NCBI RefSeq assembly: GCF_036763085.1
Contig: NZ_JBAIYU010000007.1
Span: forward strand, 124,001-188,000
Length of the DNA: 64,000 nt
Source of the DNA: JBAIYU01 sp036763085
GTDB lineage: Bacteria; Bacillota; Negativicutes; DSM-1736; Dendrosporobacteraceae
Direction of reading: 5' to 3'
Shown here: positions 8,266-17,519 of the stretch, in pieces
Layout of the letters: every line of letters begins with the position of its first letter
Numbering within the stretch: the first letter of the stretch is position 1
Program-made: the position numbers and the translations under genes
Notes under the pieces: model-generated
What the model saw: the letters and a program-made list of their open reading frames with translations, nothing else
What the model was told of the DNA's origin: nothing
The model's database searches: none

Positions 8266-8901
8266 TTATGCTAATTTGTATTTCTTTAAATATTTTATTA
8301 CCTCATCGTCCTCTGTCTGAGAAAAATCTTCATAATACATTCCAACAGCCATAAACATTTCCGGCTGAACTGGGCAAATCACTTCAACGTCATACTCATC
8401 TAATTCACTAATTACTTCTGGCGGTGCTACAGGCACAGCAATAGTAATTTTACCTGGATTTAACGTTTTCAGCCACTGAATTGCAGCCTTTATAGTATAT
8501 CCAGTGGCAATTCCGTCATCAACAATAACCACTGTTTTACCCTGTATGTTAGGTAAAGCGCTGTTACCAGTATACTCAATCAATCGCCGCTGAATCTCAT
8601 TAAGCTCGTGTTTAATCATTGCTTTTATTTGACTTTCGCCAACACCAAGGCTGCTCAGCTGTTTAGGATCATAGACGGCACTACCATCAGGCATAACCGC
8701 TCCAATCGCAACTTCTGGATTTAGCGGATGGCCAATTTTCCTCGCAATCAGTACACCTAACCCCACACCTAATTTTTGGGCAATTGGGACAGCTACTACA
8801 ACTCCCCCACGCGGAACGGCTAATAGATACGGCTCGGACAGTGAACGCTCTTTAATTATTTCTGCTAAAATTTCTCCAGCTTCTAATCGATTTTTAAACA
8901 T
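8266..8901 (-). CDS. Phosphoribosyltransferase-domain protein
   Basis: About 211 residues with the PRPP-binding signature VVIVDDGIATGYTIKAA (about 120-136) and the preceding LLAVPRGGVVVAVPIA and ARKIGHPLNPEVAIGAV segments found in the stand-alone PRTase-like family often annotated as predicted phosphoribosyltransferase. The acceptor base or small molecule cannot be read. The ATG at 8901 is preceded by GAGTGGGTG; a GTG four codons upstream (8913) is possible. No partner genes. Confidence 0.82.
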   Translation of the reverse strand: MFKNRLEAGEILAEIIKERSLSEPYLLAVPRGGVVVAVPIAQKLGVGLGVLIARKIGHPLNPEVAIGAVMPDGSAVYDPKQLSSLGVGESQIKAMIKHELNEIQRRLIEYTGNSALPNIQGKTVVIVDDGIATGYTIKAAIQWLKTLNPGKITIAVPVAPPEVISELDEYDVEVICPVQPEMFMAVGMYYEDFSQTEDDEVIKYLKKYKLA

Positions 8902-9010
8902 TAATACACCCACTCAATCATATTCTATATATAATTCTGAGCGGTTATGGCTTTAGTTATACTATTCATTACTGACTTTAATAATATTTTTAACAAAACC
9001 AGTATAATAT

Positions 9011-9038
9011 AAAACTCCTCCGAAAACGGAGGAGTTTT
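9011..9038. terminator. Terminator after the chemoreceptor gene
   Basis: 12-bp stem AAAACTCCTCCG / CGGAGGAGTTTT with an AAAA loop, extended by A/T pairs on both sides to about 22 bp. It abuts the stop at 9043. Confidence 0.85.
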
Positions 9039-9042
9039 TATA

Positions 9043-10749
9043 TTATACTTTAAATTGTCTAACAATCCCGTTTAACTCAGTTGCAAGTTTCGCCAATGAA
9101 TCAGCATTACTACTGATTTCATGCATACTGGCAGATTGTTCTTCTACCGTTGCCGCAACTGTTTGGCTATTTCCAGACGTTTCCTCAGCTATTTTGCTGA
9201 TGTTCTGAACACTACCAACCATGGCTTGAGTTCCTTTAGCAGTTTCATCGATTGCAACAGCAATCTGCTCTATCCCATTTTTTACTGTCCCTAAAGTTGC
9301 GATTATCGATTCAAAGCCCTTTTGAGTATCAGTAGCAGAAGATTTTCCTTTACTTACTTCATTGTTTGCTCTTTCTACTGTATCCACAGCAAAAGCAATT
9401 TCACTTCCCATATTGCCTATAATCTCACCAATATCTTTAGTTGCATTAGCACTTTGTTCCGCAAGTTTACGAACTTCTTCAGCGACAACTGCAAAACCAC
9501 GTCCCGCTTCTCCAGCACGGGCTGCTTCAATAGCTGCATTCAATGCAAGTAAATTTGTCTGCCCAGCAATATCATTGATAACACCTACGATACCTTTAAT
9601 ATCTTCCGAACCACGGGCTAACTTTGATGTTACATCAGTTATTTCTTTCATAGCGTCTGCAATCTGCTCGTTTTGTCCCACAACTGCAGTTAACATATTC
9701 ATACCGTTATCCGCTTCTTTTACCGCGTCATGTGTTTTATTATTAACCTCGCCCGCCGTTGCACTAATTTGCTGAGCACCAGCCGATACTTGCTGCAAAG
9801 TAGCAGATATATTACTGATATTATCTGAGTTTTGATTTGCGCCCACTGCTATAGTCTCAACACTGCTAGCGACAGTTTGTACTGCTGTGAGGTGTTCATC
9901 CACTGTAGCACTAAGTTCCTCACCAGATGCAGCCAGCATTTGACCAGTTGTATGCAGCTGACTTACGAAAGCCCTTAAGGCTTTGCGCATCTCGATTATA
10001 ACAAGACCCATATCACCTATCTCATCATTTCGAGTAGGCTGCAATTCTTTTCCTGTTAAGTCCAGTCTTCCGACCTCGGCCAACTCCGCACTTACGTTTT
10101 TAAGACGATTAGATAAGTTTCTGCTGTATGTATAAACTAGACCAATTACAAAGAGAAGGATTACTACACTAACTGTCACAGCCAAATTAACTTGCGACTT
10201 GCTGTGCTCCATAACATAGTTACTCTTATTAGTTAGATAATCTCCCTGAATCTTGTTGAGTTTTACAAACTGGGCATCAATATCAGCAACCAGCTGTCTT
10301 CCTTGACCAGTTATTTGTGATAAGTTTGGATCATTTGCCTTTTTAGCGGCAATTACCTTATCCCCTAACACAACATAATCACCGATTAACTTTGCAAGCT
10401 TTGCACCTTCTTCTTTAGTGTCACCCTGCGTAGAAGTTTCGTTATACTTTTTAGCCGTTTCTAAGCTTTTTTGAATTTCATCACGATAGCTTTTTTCGTA
10501 GGTAGCTGCACCGTCTGGGTAAAACAAGAAGCCGCGCATTGCTAGAAGAGCTCTTGTAAAATCAGTATGCGCATCTTTTAACATCAGCGAGCGAGCTGAT
10601 GTATGAGTTACTAAACTCCCTGCCATACTACCCACATCATTTAAATGATATAATACATAACCTAATAATGATAATAGCAAAAATACCACGATACCAAACA
10701 TCGAGGATAACTGAACAATGATAGGTAACCTAGTGCCTTTTGTGTTCAT
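9043..10749 (-). CDS. Methyl-accepting chemotaxis protein (4HB-type sensor)
   Basis: 568 residues. Membrane helix 1 is about 8-36, a mostly helical extracytoplasmic four-helix-bundle sensor spans about 37-185, membrane helix 2 about 187-210, HAMP about 211-265 and the signalling domain about 285-565. The conserved hairpin tip reads AGQTNLLALNAAIEAARAG, followed by FAVVAEEVRKLAEQS. It would pass ligand signals to CheA/CheW; no ligand can be inferred. The ATG follows AGGAGGG by about nine bases. It lies directly downstream of the tRNA operon but is separated from it by a terminator. Confidence 0.95.
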   Translation of the reverse strand: MNTKGTRLPIIVQLSSMFGIVVFLLLSLLGYVLYHLNDVGSMAGSLVTHTSARSLMLKDAHTDFTRALLAMRGFLFYPDGAATYEKSYRDEIQKSLETAKKYNETSTQGDTKEEGAKLAKLIGDYVVLGDKVIAAKKANDPNLSQITGQGRQLVADIDAQFVKLNKIQGDYLTNKSNYVMEHSKSQVNLAVTVSVVILLFVIGLVYTYSRNLSNRLKNVSAELAEVGRLDLTGKELQPTRNDEIGDMGLVIIEMRKALRAFVSQLHTTGQMLAASGEELSATVDEHLTAVQTVASSVETIAVGANQNSDNISNISATLQQVSAGAQQISATAGEVNNKTHDAVKEADNGMNMLTAVVGQNEQIADAMKEITDVTSKLARGSEDIKGIVGVINDIAGQTNLLALNAAIEAARAGEAGRGFAVVAEEVRKLAEQSANATKDIGEIIGNMGSEIAFAVDTVERANNEVSKGKSSATDTQKGFESIIATLGTVKNGIEQIAVAIDETAKGTQAMVGSVQNISKIAEETSGNSQTVAATVEEQSASMHEISSNADSLAKLATELNGIVRQFKV

Positions 10750-10874
10750 AGTTTACTGCCCTCCTGAATCAACTTTGAATATTCTAATACTTCTTCACTT
10801 TTCTGATAAATTCCTGCAAAATTGTAGGATAAATTTGCACAAACACCATAAAACGACAAAGCACTCCAATATGC

Positions 10875-10908
10875 AAAAAAGGTAAATAGACACTTTAGTC
10901 TATTTACC
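10875..10908 (-). terminator. Terminator of the tRNA operon
   Basis: 11-bp stem GGTAAATAGAC / GTCTATTTACC (10881-10891 with 10898-10908) followed on the minus strand by six T residues, 15 bases past the last tRNA. Confidence 0.88.
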
Positions 10909-10922
10909 TCATTATTATCTTT

Positions 10923-10998
<76 letters not shown>

Positions 10999-11005
10999 AT
11001 AAGTT

Positions 11006-11080
11006 TGGTGACCCGTAAGGGAATCGAACCCTTGATACCGCCGTGAAAGGGCGGTGTCTTAACCGCTTGACCAACGGGCC
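11006..11080 (-). tRNA. tRNA-Glu (TTC), copy 2
   Basis: 75 nt with encoded CCA. The anticodon arm CCGCC-CTTTCAC-GGCGG gives TTC. Identical to 11524-11598. Confidence 0.95.
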
Positions 11081-11085
11081 ATGAA

Positions 11086-11161
11086 TGGTGATCCACGATG
11101 GACTCGAACCATCGACACCCTGATTAAAAGTCAGGTGCTCTACCGACTGAGCTAGTGGATC
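11086..11161 (-). tRNA. tRNA-Lys (TTT), copy 2
   Basis: 76 nt with encoded CCA. The anticodon loop CTTTTAA gives TTT and acceptor GATCCAC pairs with GTGGATC. Identical to 11604-11679. Confidence 0.95.
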
Positions 11162-11196
11162 ATATATAACACCTTACAATGTAAGGATTTTATCAA

Positions 11197-11272
<76 letters not shown>

Positions 11273-11308
11273 ATAATTATACCAACACAGCCGTAGGGCT
11301 AGTATAAA

Positions 11309-11385
11309 TGGCGACCCGGATGGGACTCGAACCCACGACCTCCGCCGTGACAGGGCGGCATTCTAACCAACTAAACTACCGGGCC
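11309..11385 (-). tRNA. tRNA-Asp (GTC)
   Basis: 77 nt with encoded CCA. The anticodon loop CTGTCAC gives GTC; the discriminator base is G. Single copy. Confidence 0.95.
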
Positions 11386-11440
11386 GAAAATAGCTTGTCT
11401 TAATATCAGTTGATATTATCAACAAACTGTAATGTTAATT

Positions 11441-11516
<76 letters not shown>

Positions 11517-11523
11517 ATAAGTT

Positions 11524-11598
11524 TGGTGACCCGTAAGGGAATCGAACCCTTGATACCGCCGTGAAAGGGCGGTGTCTTAACCGCTTGACCAACGGGCC
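11524..11598 (-). tRNA. tRNA-Glu (TTC), copy 1
   Basis: 75 nt with encoded CCA, same sequence as 11006-11080. Confidence 0.95.
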
Positions 11599-11603
11599 AT
11601 AAA

Positions 11604-11679
11604 TGGTGATCCACGATGGACTCGAACCATCGACACCCTGATTAAAAGTCAGGTGCTCTACCGACTGAGCTAGTGGATC
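11604..11679 (-). tRNA. tRNA-Lys (TTT), copy 1, first in the operon
   Basis: 76 nt with encoded CCA, same sequence as 11086-11161. It begins about 10 bases after the predicted transcription start. Confidence 0.95.
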
Positions 11680-11696
11680 TCATCTCACAAGATATG

Positions 11697-11725
11697 ATTA
11701 TAGATTATCCAGCTATACTTGTCAA
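11697..11725 (-). promoter_or_regulatory. Consensus sigma-A promoter of the tRNA operon
   Basis: On the minus strand TTGACA (11725-11720), a 17-base spacer and TATAAT (11702-11697). Both hexamers are perfect, as expected for a strong stable-RNA promoter. Confidence 0.9.
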
Positions 11726-11761
11726 CGTTATTTAATCCCAAATTCGACATTAAATCCCATG

Positions 11762-12697
11762 CTACCTTAAATAAAAGAAGATAACCGGATATACGACTAG
11801 CAAATAGACAGCAGTTGTTAGTACAAACGATGCCATTACGAGATGAATATTCAATTGATGCAGCCTAACTGCAATAACAGCATTAATAGCACTAGGTGCA
11901 AAAGATAAAAGCATTAAGGTGTTGAATACAATCGTGTCCGTAAATATTATCCGGGCCAAGCCAAAGATAGCAATCGGGGTTAAAATAAACTTAATCACTA
12001 ATATATCTACTGTGCTGCGCCAATATTGCCGGATCTGAGTGAAATCAATTGAATGACCAACCGGGATAAGCGTCAGCCATGCGGTGATATGTATCAGCCA
12101 GTCCACTGCATTGCCTAAATAATCGGGCCGTAGATAATCAGCCCAATTTAGATACGCCCCTATAATCATGCCAACAACGGTCAGCTGATTCCGATTGAAG
12201 AGTGACCTCCAGCGAATGCCCTGCCCATCACTATCAGTATCTCTCTGAGCGAAATACTGTGCCAGGGGAAAACAAAATAAAAATAGAATTAGATTTTGAA
12301 ATAGCACTACCAGTTGTACATATGCAAAGCCGCGTTCCCCGTATAGGATAAACACCGAGATTCCACCCAAAGTCAAAAGATTGGAAAGCATTCCAGCTAA
12401 AACAAAACTACCGATATCTGTTCCACTGGTATAATGTTTCCGCGCATAGTAAAAAGAAATTAATCCAGGTATTATATGTAGAATAACTCCAAACAACGGC
12501 AGCCAGAACAGTTCCATGGCCGGTCGTAGTACCCAGAAGGTAAGAATAGCCAAAAAGGGAAACAGAGTTGAAAAACATACACTTATCATTTTATCAAGAT
12601 ATTTATTATGAAACCTCGTGCTTCGCAGGTAATAACCTGCTGTTAACGGTAAAATTAAATCTATTAAGAAATAGTTCAATTTTAGAGAAACATCCAT
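11762..12697 (-). CDS. AEC-family permease
   Basis: 311 residues with about ten hydrophobic segments. It begins MDVSLKLNYFLIDLILPLTAGY and ends in a membrane helix (AVYLLVVYPVIFFYL). AEC carriers usually move organic anions or weak acids. It is the last gene of the lipoate/aco run and a close relative of the truncated permease at 1-338. The ATG at 12697 follows AAGGTGG and overlaps the stop of a 14-codon frame as TAATGG, suggesting coupled translation. Substrate unknown; uptake or efflux of the operon's organic acid substrate or product is an inference. Confidence 0.8.
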   Translation of the reverse strand: MDVSLKLNYFLIDLILPLTAGYYLRSTRFHNKYLDKMISVCFSTLFPFLAILTFWVLRPAMELFWLPLFGVILHIIPGLISFYYARKHYTSGTDIGSFVLAGMLSNLLTLGGISVFILYGERGFAYVQLVVLFQNLILFLFCFPLAQYFAQRDTDSDGQGIRWRSLFNRNQLTVVGMIIGAYLNWADYLRPDYLGNAVDWLIHITAWLTLIPVGHSIDFTQIRQYWRSTVDILVIKFILTPIAIFGLARIIFTDTIVFNTLMLLSFAPSAINAVIAVRLHQLNIHLVMASFVLTTAVYLLVVYPVIFFYLR

Positions 12698-12741
12698 TAG
12701 ATTTCCACCTTACATAATCGCCACACTGCTTTTTCTCTCAT
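12697..12741 (-). CDS. Possible 14-residue leader peptide coupled to the permease
   Basis: ATG at 12741 follows an excellent AGGAGGTATCCTC. The frame reads MREKAVWRLCKVEI and its TAA overlaps the permease ATG (TAATG). It may serve to deliver ribosomes to the permease start or may be an accidental frame. Confidence 0.35.
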   Translation of the reverse strand: MREKAVWRLCKVEI

Positions 12742-12762
12742 GAGGATACCTCCTGGAATGTG

Positions 12763-13242
12763 TCAGGGTGACCCATCGCGCTTGACCTTAGCCAAAAATT
12801 TGCTGAGTTCGGCGATTTCATTGGTTTGAGCATAAACTTCGTCAACAGTTCCGGCAATAACAGCCATACTTTTCTCCAATGCTTTGGATATACTTTTAAT
12901 TTCTTCTTGTAATTCAACTGATTGAATAACTACAACAGCCCCTACAACTTCTCCTTCTATGCCGCAAACAGGATTAGCTATAGCGATAAAGGGAATTCCA
13001 TGCAAAGATGCCGGCATTCGTCTTACTATTCGCCTTTTTTCATTAATAGCTGCATACGCTGCCATTTCTGGTCTCAGACATAATCCGGCTCTAATTTTCA
13101 AATCTAGTTTCTCAGCAGGCATATAATATAGAACTTTTTCTAAATCCGTAATGCAAATACTGCTGTCCTCAAGTACTAAATCATTAAAAATAGGAGCCAC
13201 CGCCAATAAATGGCCCAATATTCCGTCAGCTTTAGGCTGCAT
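12763..13242 (-). CDS. Stand-alone sensor domain of the soluble chemoreceptor type
   Basis: 159 residues. The pattern DSSICITDLEKVLYYMPAEKLDLKI, then MPASLHGIPFIAIANPVCGIEGEVVGAVVV, resembles the N-terminal sensor found in soluble methyl-accepting proteins of clostridia and Negativicutes. The last 40 residues form a helix (IAGTVDEVYAQTNEIAELSKF) like the start of an MCP signalling coil, but the signalling domain itself is absent. It starts 26 bases after lipA and appears to belong to the aco operon. It may sense a metabolite and act through another protein. Recognition is by sequence pattern only. Confidence 0.6.
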   Translation of the reverse strand: MQPKADGILGHLLAVAPIFNDLVLEDSSICITDLEKVLYYMPAEKLDLKIRAGLCLRPEMAAYAAINEKRRIVRRMPASLHGIPFIAIANPVCGIEGEVVGAVVVIQSVELQEEIKSISKALEKSMAVIAGTVDEVYAQTNEIAELSKFLAKVKRDGSP

Positions 13243-13268
13243 TGCCCACCCCTCCCAATATAAAGTAT

Positions 13269-14129
13269 CTATTTTAAGAATGCAGCTGCATTGTAAGAAC
13301 TACGTACAAGCGGACCTGCCGCAACGTGAGTAAAGCCCATTTTTCGAGCTATTTGCTCATATCGCACGAATTGCGCAGGCTGTATATATTCTGTGACAGC
13401 TAAGTGCTGAGGAGATGGCCGCAAATACTGTCCGATAGTTACAATACAAACTCCAGCTTCCATTAAATCTTTTAATACCTCAATAACTTCCTCTTCATTC
13501 TCCCCTAAACCAACCATAAGCCCGCTCTTTATTTTTGTGCCGCTTTCTTCAACTGCCTGCTTAAGTACATTGAGCGAACGCTGATAATAAGCATTCGGTC
13601 TTACAGAAGAATATAATCTAGGTACCGTCTCAATATTATGATTAAATACTTCCGGACGTTCCGCTAAGACCCGAGCTACCGCCTCGCGCGAACCGCCAAA
13701 ATCGGGTATCAAAACTTCAACTGTTGCCGACACACAAGTCCTTATCGCCCGAATACATGCTGCAAATTGCTCTGATCCGCCGTCGAGCAAATCGTCTCGA
13801 GTTACCGAAGTAATAACCACATGTTTTAACCCGAGTTCTTTAACGGCTTCGGCTAATTTCTGCGGTTCCTCTAGATCGACCTTTTCAGGAATCCCTTTTT
13901 TAACGGCACAAAAGCGGCATAATCTAGTGCATTTATCACCTAAAATTAAAAAGGTAGCTGTTCCCGAGTGATAGCATTGGCCAATATTAGGACATGCTGC
14001 ACTGCGGCATACAGTCTGCAAGTTTAAAATATCAATAACGCCGCTAACTTTGCCATTGTCCCAATTTCCCGGCAATCTTATTTTAAGCCATTCCGGTTTT
14101 TGCAAGTTAGCTTGATTAATAATAATCAC
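13269..14129 (-). CDS. lipA: Lipoyl synthase
   Basis: A radical SAM enzyme (286 residues) that inserts two sulfurs into protein-bound octanoyl groups. Both clusters are visible: the auxiliary motif CRSAACPNIGQC (about 41-52) and the SAM motif CTRLCRFC (about 67-74). The C-terminal RSSYNA is also typical. It follows lipB with a 14-base overlap. The GTG at 14129 is nominal; AGAAGG abuts it, and an ATT codon 9 bases downstream has better spacing, so the exact start is unsure. Its position next to E2 and E3 suggests dedicated lipoylation of the AcoC E2. Confidence 0.95.
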   Translation of the reverse strand: MIIINQANLQKPEWLKIRLPGNWDNGKVSGVIDILNLQTVCRSAACPNIGQCYHSGTATFLILGDKCTRLCRFCAVKKGIPEKVDLEEPQKLAEAVKELGLKHVVITSVTRDDLLDGGSEQFAACIRAIRTCVSATVEVLIPDFGGSREAVARVLAERPEVFNHNIETVPRLYSSVRPNAYYQRSLNVLKQAVEESGTKIKSGLMVGLGENEEEVIEVLKDLMEAGVCIVTIGQYLRPSPQHLAVTEYIQPAQFVRYEQIARKMGFTHVAAGPLVRSSYNAAAFLK

Positions 14130-14793
14130 CTTCTATCAGCTTATCACTTATATGCATACTACAGCCAAATACAATGCTAAATTCATTTATTAAAGTATTT
14201 ATTATCTGCCCAAATTCAGTATTTACGCCATTCTTAGCAAGACTGGTAACACCAAATTCATGAATACCGCACGGTACAATTTGATTAAAAAGCTCTAAAT
14301 TATTATTTATATTTAATGCAAACCCATGATACGTAATCCACCGTCGAACAGCCACACCTATTGCAGCTACTTTTTCATCATTAAGCCAAACACCTGTATA
14401 GCTGGCTTTTCGGCCCGCCCTTAAACCGTACCGGGCGAGTACTCTGATTAATAATTCTTCCAGCAGATTAACATAGCTGTGAACATCCCTTTGCCAATTG
14501 CCGAGATTCATCACAGGATAGCCTACTAGCTGTCCGGGGCTGTGGCATGTAACGTCACCGCCCCGACTGGTATTTACAACAGCTATCCCCATATGTTGTA
14601 GTTCGCTATTATTGCGCAGTATGTTATCACGGTTTCCACGTGCTCCAACTGTTATTACTGGCAGATGTTCAAGCAGCAGCAAAATCCCATCCCAGCAGCC
14701 TTGCTGCACTATATATCTAGCCTTATCTTGCAGGTTGAGACCATCATGATAATCTACTAAGCCGGCCTTAACAATTAAACAGCGGGAACCCAT
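14116..14793 (-). CDS. lipB: Octanoyl-(acyl-carrier-protein):protein octanoyltransferase
   Basis: 225 residues. It transfers octanoate from ACP to the lipoyl lysine of E2, the step before LipA. Signatures are RGGDVTCHSPGQLVGYP (about 70-86), EKVAAIGVAV with the conserved lysine, and IVPCGI with the catalytic cysteine. The ATG at 14793 overlaps the lpd stop as TAATG, arguing for translational coupling; a TTG seven codons upstream is in frame but has no ribosome-binding site. Together with lipA it makes the operon self-sufficient for lipoate. Confidence 0.95.
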   Translation of the reverse strand: MGSRCLIVKAGLVDYHDGLNLQDKARYIVQQGCWDGILLLLEHLPVITVGARGNRDNILRNNSELQHMGIAVVNTSRGGDVTCHSPGQLVGYPVMNLGNWQRDVHSYVNLLEELLIRVLARYGLRAGRKASYTGVWLNDEKVAAIGVAVRRWITYHGFALNINNNLELFNQIVPCGIHEFGVTSLAKNGVNTEFGQIINTLINEFSIVFGCSMHISDKLIEGDYY

Positions 14794-16187
14794 TAGAGTT
14801 TTTGGGGCGGCCAATGTACCGCCATATTATTGACAGCAAGTGCCGCCTCGGCCATAGCCTCGCTGATTGTCGGATGAGCATGAATTGTCGAAACAAGTTC
14901 ATCAACAGTGGCCTCAAGACGAATTGCTAATGCTGCTTCGGCAATCAAATCGGTAGCTCGCGGTCCTAATATATGGACACCGAGTATTTCACCGTATTTT
15001 GCGCCAGCAATAATCTTAATAAAACCTGTTCCATTGTTTTCAATAAGCGCCTTGCCATTACCGGCTAAGGGGAACTTGCCTACCTTATATTCCTGGCCTG
15101 ATTGTTTTGCCTGTTCTTCAGTCATTCCTACCGCGGCAAGCTCAGGATTGGTATAAATACATGCTGGAACTATATTTCCCATATATATCGCTTGATGCCC
15201 TAGTGCATGTTCAGCGGCCGCAATACCTTGGGCACTGGCAGCATGAGCCAGCATGCATTTCCCGTTACAGTCTCCAATTGCATATATATTAGAAATATTA
15301 GTTTGGAAATCTTCATTAGTTTTTATTTTCCCGTTTTCAACTGCTATCTCAACCTGCTCAAGACCTACGCTGCTTATTGCTGCTCTGCGTCCCACAGCAA
15401 CCAATACATATTCTGCAGATAACTGCCGTGTGTCACCGCCCGAATCAATACTGACAACAACACCATCGCCCGCTGATGAAATCTCGTTGACTTTAGTATT
15501 GGTTAGAATACTAATTCCTTCATCTGCTAATTCTTTTTTCAAGGCGGCCGCCAGTTCTTTATCTATCCCTGGCAGGATCTCTGGCATCATCTCAACAATG
15601 GTAACACTTGTTCCTATCGCCCCATATAGCGCAGCAAACTCCATACCGATTACCCCACCGCCTATTATTACAAGCGACTGAGGGATTTGTTTTAAATCTA
15701 ACGCAAACGTACTATTAATAACCTGGGGCAAATCAGCGCCAGGTATTTTTATAAGTGCTGGTTCCGAACCAACTGCTAAAATAATATAGTCCGCAGTAAG
15801 GGTTTCTTTTTGTAATCCGCAAAACTCAACTGCATTTTTATTTAAAATCCTTGCCGATCCTTTATATACTTTGACTCCGTTGGCCTTGAGTAAGCCATCA
15901 ACTCCGTTGACAAGCCGTCTGACAATAGTCTGCTTGCGCCTTTGAACTATCGTCCAATCTATTCTAAGGTTTTCTGCTAATATACCGCTTGAAGCACCAT
16001 TTTTCATTGCCTGGTATAATTCTACGCTATGCAGCAAAGCTTTGGTTGGTATGCAGCCTCGATTTAGACAGGTACCGCCTGTTTTGTCCTTTTCAATCAG
16101 ACATACATCGGCTCCAAGCTGAGCAGCTCTTATGGCTGCAACATACCCGCCTGGTCCCCCACCAATAACTATAACTCTCTTTTTCAT
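14793..16187 (-). CDS. acoL: Dihydrolipoyl dehydrogenase (E3)
   Basis: 464 residues. It reoxidises the dihydrolipoyl group of E2 with NAD+ through FAD. The FAD-binding GGGPGGY is at about 9-15, the redox disulfide is in GGTCLNRGCIPTKALL (about 37-52), the NAD site is GGGVIGMEFA, and the C-terminal HAHPTISEA carries the catalytic His-Glu pair. The ATG at 16187 follows GGGGGAG. It lies 17 bases after acoC and overlaps lipB by one base, within the same operon. Confidence 0.95.
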   Translation of the reverse strand: MKKRVIVIGGGPGGYVAAIRAAQLGADVCLIEKDKTGGTCLNRGCIPTKALLHSVELYQAMKNGASSGILAENLRIDWTIVQRRKQTIVRRLVNGVDGLLKANGVKVYKGSARILNKNAVEFCGLQKETLTADYIILAVGSEPALIKIPGADLPQVINSTFALDLKQIPQSLVIIGGGVIGMEFAALYGAIGTSVTIVEMMPEILPGIDKELAAALKKELADEGISILTNTKVNEISSAGDGVVVSIDSGGDTRQLSAEYVLVAVGRRAAISSVGLEQVEIAVENGKIKTNEDFQTNISNIYAIGDCNGKCMLAHAASAQGIAAAEHALGHQAIYMGNIVPACIYTNPELAAVGMTEEQAKQSGQEYKVGKFPLAGNGKALIENNGTGFIKIIAGAKYGEILGVHILGPRATDLIAEAALAIRLEATVDELVSTIHAHPTISEAMAEAALAVNNMAVHWPPQKL

Positions 16188-16204
16188 ATCCCAACTCCCC
16201 CTTG

Positions 16205-17488
16205 TTAAGCCAGCAGCAACAATGGATTTTCAAGCAGCTGTTTTACTCTGTTTAAAAACTTTGCAGCCAGCGCACCATCAATAAGGCGATGATCAAAGGA
16301 CAGACATAGATTCATCATAGGCCTTATACATATTTGCCCATTTAACACTACCGGAGTTTCTTGAATTCTGCAGACACCGAGAATTGCCGATTCTGGCGGG
16401 TTAATTACAGGCGTAAAAACATCTACTCCATACATGCCTAAATTTGTGACTGTGAATGTGCCACCAGATATCTCATCGGCAGTTAGAGTGCCATTTCTTG
16501 CTCGGGTGCTCAAATCTCTGATAGAGTCTCTAAGTCCAGTGATACTAAATTTATCTGCAGTACGAATAACCGGAACAATCAATCCATCCTCGAGGGCGAC
16601 AGCCACGCCAATATTAATCTCCTGATGTTGTACAATTGCTTTATCAATAATGCTTGCATTAACTATTGGCAGTTCTTTAAGCGCTGCAGCCGAGCATTTT
16701 ATAATAATTTCAGTAAAAGAATATTTTTCTGCATTCTGTGATAATTTTGATTTTAACGCTGCCGCCGCAGTCATATCTACAGCCATTGATATTGTCACAT
16801 GAGGAGCAGTATGCCAACTTAGGCTCATTCGTTCCGCAATTATTTTTCTTATCCCCGCAAGCGGCACTGACTTTTGTGATTTCTCAATTACTTTGGACGC
16901 AGCATTTAATATATCCGAACTCATTATTCGGCCCTGCTTGTTGATAGTACTCGGTTCGATGTTATGTTCGTCAGCAAGTTTTGCTGCTAACGGACTAGTT
17001 TTCGGTTTGGCCGTTACCTTTGACAAATAAGCTTTAACATCTCGCTCTACTACTCTGCCGTCTGGTCCTGTTGCCGTTACTAGAGCTAAATCAATATTGT
17101 TATCACGGGCTAACTTTTTAGCCGCAGGCGAAGCTTTAATAAAGTCAGGGTGACTTATTGCCATGATGTTTGCTGAGCTCGGGGCTTTTTCCGGACAATT
17201 ACCTTCCAAACTTTGCAGAGCAGCTGTTTCTTCTATGATTACGGATTCACCGGAGATTCCTACAACACCAATTGTACTAGCTACAGGAGCGATATTGCCT
17301 TCACCGACAGTTATTGCTAACAGCGTTCCGTCCAGCGGCGCTTCGATCTGACCACCGATTTTATCGGTAGTGATTTCTACAATAACCTCTCCCTTAGCTA
17401 CGCTATCACCAACTGCTTTTAGCCATTTTACTACCGTCCCCTCGGTCATAGTCAAACCGAGCTGAGGCATAATGATATTTGCAGCCAT
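16205..17488 (-). CDS. acoC: Dihydrolipoamide acetyltransferase (E2), two E1/E3-binding domains
   Basis: 427 residues. One lipoyl domain occupies about 1-77, with the lipoyl lysine Lys43 in EITTDKIGG. Two consecutive peripheral-subunit-binding motifs follow: ASPAAKKLARDNNIDL...GPDGRVVERDVKAYL (about 118-156) and TSPLAAKLADEHNIEPS...GRIMSSDIL (about 163-190). The catalytic domain (about 205-427) ends with SFDHRLIDGALAAKF, containing the HxxxDG active site. The E2 core passes the two-carbon unit made by E1 to CoA. A second binding domain is unusual for this family and could alter E1/E3 stoichiometry. Confidence 0.93.
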   Translation of the reverse strand: MAANIIMPQLGLTMTEGTVVKWLKAVGDSVAKGEVIVEITTDKIGGQIEAPLDGTLLAITVGEGNIAPVASTIGVVGISGESVIIEETAALQSLEGNCPEKAPSSANIMAISHPDFIKASPAAKKLARDNNIDLALVTATGPDGRVVERDVKAYLSKVTAKPKTSPLAAKLADEHNIEPSTINKQGRIMSSDILNAASKVIEKSQKSVPLAGIRKIIAERMSLSWHTAPHVTISMAVDMTAAAALKSKLSQNAEKYSFTEIIIKCSAAALKELPIVNASIIDKAIVQHQEINIGVAVALEDGLIVPVIRTADKFSITGLRDSIRDLSTRARNGTLTADEISGGTFTVTNLGMYGVDVFTPVINPPESAILGVCRIQETPVVLNGQICIRPMMNLCLSFDHRLIDGALAAKFLNRVKQLLENPLLLLA

Positions 17489-17519
17489 ACCGTTTTAACC
17501 TCCTTGTAAATCCCCTTAT

